DNA of 16,053 bases from Flavobacteriaceae bacterium (lineage in GTDB: Bacteria; Bacteroidota; Bacteroidia; Flavobacteriales; Flavobacteriaceae). Location of the stretch: assembly GCA_023700885.1 (NCBI GenBank), contig JAMPYA010000034.1:1-16053 (forward strand), given 5' to 3'. Shown one piece after another: positions 13,841-16,053 of the stretch; position 1 is the stretch's first letter; every line of letters starts with the position of its first letter. The notes under the pieces are model-generated. The model did not search any database, was not told where the DNA came from, and saw nothing but the letters and a program-made list of their open reading frames with translations. A program made the translations under genes and the position numbers.

Positions 13841-13857
13841 TAAACCTTCATGGTTTA
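13841..13857 (+). promoter_or_regulatory. Small hairpin in the rpoA-rplQ gap
   Basis: TAAACC (13841-13846) and GGTTTA (13852-13857) form a perfect six-pair stem with a five-base TTCAT loop. It begins immediately after the rpoA stop (13838-13840) and ends 15 bases before the rplQ start. There is no T-run, so it is not a terminator. It could stabilise or process the rpoA mRNA end or tune rplQ translation. A six-pair stem in AT-rich DNA may also be chance. Confidence 0.3.
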
Positions 13858-13872
13858 AGAAAAGAATAAAAA

Positions 13873-14340
13873 ATGAGACACGGTAAAAAATTCAATCACC
13901 TAAGTAGAAAAACAGCACATAGAGGTGCTATGTTAGCTAATATGGCTTGTTCATTAATATTACACAAGCGTATTAACACTACTGTAGAAAAAGCAAAAGC
14001 TTTACGTGTGTATGTAGAGCCATTAATTACAAAGTCGAAAGCAGATACCACTAATAATAGACGTGTTGTATTTAGCTACTTGAAAGATAAATATGCAGTT
14101 ACAGAACTTTTTAAAGAAGTTTCAGTAAAAGTAGCTGATAGACCAGGTGGATATTTACGTATTATCAAATTAGGTAACAGACAAGGAGATAACGCTAATA
14201 TGGCAATGGTAGAGTTAGTAGATTATAACACAATTTATAATCCTAAAGGAACTAAAAAAGTTGCAAAAACCAGAAGAGGTAGAACTAAGAAAACTACTGA
14301 CACTTCAGCTGAAAATGTTGAAACTCCAGCAGCAGAATAA
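13873..14340 (+). CDS. rplQ: 50S ribosomal protein L17 with C-terminal extension
   Basis: L17 is near the exit tunnel opening of the 50S subunit. The 155 residues begin MRHGKKFNHLSRKTAHRGAM and continue LANMACSLILHKRINTTVEK with AKALRVYVEPLITKSK; the core ends with RPGGYLRIIKLGNRQGDNAN and MAMVELVDYN. Compared with the 127-residue E. coli protein it has an added tail that is first basic (KKVAKTRRGRTKK) and then acidic and alanine-rich (TSAENVETPAAE), of low complexity and probably disordered. It is the last gene of the ribosomal run, and an intrinsic terminator lies 29 bases after the stop. Confidence 0.98.
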   Translation: MRHGKKFNHLSRKTAHRGAMLANMACSLILHKRINTTVEKAKALRVYVEPLITKSKADTTNNRRVVFSYLKDKYAVTELFKEVSVKVADRPGGYLRIIKLGNRQGDNANMAMVELVDYNTIYNPKGTKKVAKTRRGRTKKTTDTSAENVETPAAE

Positions 14341-14368
14341 ATGGATTTTCAATCTCAATAAATATAAG

Positions 14369-14405
14369 AAAAGGATAAGCTCAAAAAGTTTATCCTTTTT
14401 TTTTT
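14369..14405 (+). terminator. Intrinsic terminator of the ribosomal protein run
   Basis: AAAAGGATAAGC (14369-14380) pairs with GTTTATCCTTTT (14388-14399), including one G-U pair, around a seven-base loop TCAAAAA. The stem runs into ten consecutive T residues at 14396-14405. This is a textbook Rho-independent terminator and the only convincing one in the window. It ends the co-transcribed block and separates it from carA, whose start is 23 bases further on. Confidence 0.92.
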
Positions 14406-14412
14406 AAATTTG
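14405..14412 (+). promoter_or_regulatory. Candidate Bacteroidota-type -7 promoter element for carA
   Basis: TAAATTTG at 14405-14412 is an exact match to TAnnTTTG, the -7 element of primary sigma-factor promoters in Bacteroidota. A start about 4-8 bases downstream would give an mRNA leader of roughly ten bases before the carA ATG at 14429. The matching TTTG or TTG -33 element would fall inside the terminator hairpin and is not clearly present (only GTTTA near 14388). The element overlaps the last T of the terminator. It is supported by motif and position only. Confidence 0.5.
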
Positions 14413-14428
14413 TAAATCAAAATAAAAT

Positions 14429-15535
14429 ATGGAATACCAAACTTTACAAAAAGCAATATTACTATTAGAAGACGGAACTTTATTTGAAGGAAAATCTGTT
14501 ATAAACGGAACTTCCTTTGGTGAAATCTGTTTTAATACAGGAATGACAGGTTATCAAGAAATATTTTCAGATCCATCGTATAAAGGACAATTAATGGTAG
14601 CTGCCAATGTTCATATTGGCAATTATGGAGTTAATGCTGATGAAATGGAGTCTGAAAGTATTAAAATAGCAGGTTTAATTTGTCGAAATTTTAGTTTTCC
14701 ATTTTCAAGAGAAAAAGCTGATGATTCTCTATATAATTGGTTTAAAAAACAAAATTCTGTTGTAATTACTGATGTTGATACTAGAGCAGTTGTACAATAT
14801 ATTAGAAAACATGGCGCTATGAATGCTGTTATTACAAGTGAAATTGATAAAATTGAAACTCTAAAAGAAGAATTAAAAAGATTTCCGTGTATGAATGGTT
14901 TAGAGCTTGCTTCAACTGTTTCTACTAAGGAACCTTACTTTTTTGGTGATGAAAATTCAACATATAAAATAGCTGCACTCGATTTAGGAATCAAGAAAAA
15001 TATCCTTAGAAATTTAGTGCAACGAGATTGTTATGTTCAAGTATTTCCTCATAATACATCATTTTCTGAAATGCAACAATGGAATCCAGATGGATACTTT
15101 TTGTCTAACGGTCCAGGCGATCCTGAACCTTTGAAAAATGCCCAAGAAGTGGCTAATTTAATTATTGAAAAAGATTTACCACTTTTTGGAATTTGTTTAG
15201 GACATCAAGTTATTGCTTTGGCAAACGGAATTACAACCAAGAAAATGCATAACGGACACCGAGGAATCAATCATCCTGTTAAGAATATAATTACCGGAAA
15301 AGGAGAAATTACCTCTCAAAATCACGGATTTGTTGTTGATAGAACTGAAGTTGAAAATCATCCTGATTTTGAAGTAACTCACATTCATTTAAATGATGAA
15401 ACTTTGGCAGGAATGCGTATGAAGCATAAAAATTGTTTTTCAGTTCAATATCACCCTGAAGCAAGTCCGGGACCAAATGATGCTGCTTATTTGTTTGATC
15501 AATTTATTGAAAATATTAAAAAGAGTAAAAAATAA
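14429..15535 (+). CDS. carA: Carbamoyl-phosphate synthase small (glutaminase) subunit
   Basis: CarA hydrolyses glutamine and channels ammonia to CarB, which makes carbamoyl phosphate for pyrimidine and arginine synthesis in the cytoplasm. The 368 residues are near the usual length. The N-terminal CPSase domain has LLEDGTLFEGKSVINGTSFG, NTGMTGYQEIFSDPSYKGQL and VITDVDTRAVVQYIRKHGAM. The C-terminal class I glutamine amidotransferase domain has LSNGPGDPEPL, the nucleophile Cys256 in GICLGHQ, HGFVVD near 299-304, and the His342 and Glu344 of the triad in VQYHPEASPGP. All catalytic residues are present. carB is not adjacent; eno follows after 123 bases. With a leader of about ten bases there is no room for an attenuator or riboswitch. 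The minus-strand frame at 15197-15388 is a shadow. Confidence 0.98.
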   Translation: MEYQTLQKAILLLEDGTLFEGKSVINGTSFGEICFNTGMTGYQEIFSDPSYKGQLMVAANVHIGNYGVNADEMESESIKIAGLICRNFSFPFSREKADDSLYNWFKKQNSVVITDVDTRAVVQYIRKHGAMNAVITSEIDKIETLKEELKRFPCMNGLELASTVSTKEPYFFGDENSTYKIAALDLGIKKNILRNLVQRDCYVQVFPHNTSFSEMQQWNPDGYFLSNGPGDPEPLKNAQEVANLIIEKDLPLFGICLGHQVIALANGITTKKMHNGHRGINHPVKNIITGKGEITSQNHGFVVDRTEVENHPDFEVTHIHLNDETLAGMRMKHKNCFSVQYHPEASPGPNDAAYLFDQFIENIKKSKK

Positions 15536-15570
15536 ATTAGGTAATATTTTAAATTATAAATTCGAAATCG

Positions 15571-15592
15571 TTTTAGTACAAAAGTACTAGAA
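15571..15592 (+). promoter_or_regulatory. Palindromic hairpin or operator-like site before eno
   Basis: TAGTAC (15574-15579) and GTACTA (15584-15589) form a perfect inverted repeat with an AAAA spacer. The stem can extend to nine pairs over 15571-15592 with one G-U pair. No T-tract follows on the + strand, so it is a poor terminator for carA. Symmetric arms with a four-base spacer would suit a dimeric regulator, or it may be an mRNA structure if transcription starts upstream. It lies 67 bases before the eno start codon. Function is not shown. Confidence 0.35.
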
Positions 15593-15618
15593 ATACTATA
15601 AAATAGTTGTTGAATTCA

Positions 15619-15626
15619 TAACTTTA
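15619..15626 (+). promoter_or_regulatory. Possible -7-like promoter element for eno
   Basis: TAACTTTA at 15619-15626 matches TAnnTTTG at all but the last base and lies 32 bases before the eno ATG. TTG triplets occur at 15607-15612 but are too close to serve as the -33 element. A second near match, TAAATTCG at 15557-15564, lies before the palindrome. Which of these is used, if either, cannot be decided from sequence. Confidence 0.25.
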
Positions 15627-15658
15627 CACTTTCTAAAATAATTAATAAAATAAAAGAA

Positions 15659-16053
15659 ATGAGTATCATTATAAACATACATGCACGTCAAATTTTTGAC
15701 TCAAGAGGAAATCCAACCATTGAGGTTGATGTAACTACCGAAAACGGAATTATGGGAAGAGCCGCTGTTCCATCTGGAGCTTCAACCGGTGAATATGAAG
15801 CTGTTGAGTTGCGTGATGGTGGAAAAGATTATATGGGTAAAGGGGTTTTAAAGGCAATTCAAAATGTAAATGAAATTATTGCTCAAGAGTTATTAGGAAT
15901 TTCTGTTTTTGAGCAAAACTTTATCGATAAAACGATGATAGCTCTTGACGGAACACCTAATAAGGCAAAATTAGGTGCAAATGCAATTTTAGGGGTTTCT
16001 CTTGCAGTAGCAAAAGCTGCTGCTAATGAACTAGAATTGCCGCTTTATCGTTA
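15659..16053 (+). CDS. eno: Enolase, N-terminal part (3' end outside window)
   Basis: Enolase interconverts 2-phosphoglycerate and phosphoenolpyruvate in glycolysis and gluconeogenesis. The ATG at 15659 opens a frame that runs off the window after 131 codons. The translation begins MSIIINIHARQIFDSRGNPT (residues 1-20), continues IEVDV, then has the catalytic flexible loop PSGASTGEYEAVELRDGG (38-55) with the SGAST segment, and LGANAILGVSLAVAKAAA (105-122). These are the enolase N-terminal domain signatures. The catalytic barrel lies beyond the window. It is 123 bases after carA, with its own probable promoter region between. Identification is secure; completeness cannot be judged. Confidence 0.97.
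   Translation, partial: MSIIINIHARQIFDSRGNPTIEVDVTTENGIMGRAAVPSGASTGEYEAVELRDGGKDYMGKGVLKAIQNVNEIIAQELLGISVFEQNFIDKTMIALDGTPNKAKLGANAILGVSLAVAKAAANELELPLYR

Noticed and set aside
1..16053. An undescribed gene system, mobile element, CRISPR array or transferred island
   Set aside because: All coding sequence is assigned to conserved housekeeping genes in standard order, and I found no unassigned gene, direct-repeat array, transposase, integrase, or tRNA.

Overview
The window is a nearly complete bacterial ribosomal-protein supercluster from an AT-rich genome, almost certainly a member of the Bacteroidota and most likely of the class Flavobacteriia. The evidence is protein style (Bacteroidota-type L2, L3, L16, S14 and L36 sequences), the merging of str, S10, spc and alpha operon genes into one run, A/T-rich start contexts with few convincing Shine-Dalgarno sequences, and a TAnnTTTG-type promoter element before carA. 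The genus cannot be fixed from what is here. All genes are on the + strand.

Layout. Bases 1-428 hold the 3' end of fusA (EF-G). It is followed directly, with no tuf gene, by S10-operon genes: rpsJ, rplC, rplD, rplW, rplB, rpsS, rplV, rpsC, rplP, rpmC, rpsQ (447-5561). The spc-type block follows: rplN, rplX, rplE, rpsN, rpsH, rplF, rplR, rpsE, rpmD, rplO, secY, infA, rpmJ (5564-11351). The alpha-type block comes last: rpsM, rpsK, rpsD, rpoA, rplQ (11354-14340). A strong intrinsic terminator at 14369-14405 closes the run. After it come carA (small subunit of carbamoyl-phosphate synthase, 14429-15535), a 123-base gap with a palindrome, and the first 131 codons of eno (enolase), which runs off the window. 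rpmD and rpmJ are short genes found by direct reading at 9012-9191 and 11235-11351.

How it works together. The products are 27 ribosomal proteins, an elongation factor, an initiation factor, the protein-export channel and the RNA polymerase alpha subunit. Together they couple ribosome assembly, translation, membrane insertion and transcription capacity. Most genes are separated by 2-22 bases (rplC/rplD overlap by one base), which implies co-transcription. No stretch over 300 bases lacks a gene.

The coding content is conserved and ordinary. I found no mobile element, CRISPR array, tRNA, rRNA, frameshift or foreign gene. The unexplained structure lies in the gaps. Only four gaps inside the ribosomal run exceed 22 bases (before rplC, rpsH, rpsD and rplQ), and each holds an inverted repeat. 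Those before rpsH (S8) and rpsD (S4) are the most convincing, because S8 and S4 are the classical autogenous repressors of the spc and alpha operons. These are candidate cis-regulatory RNAs, not proven ones.
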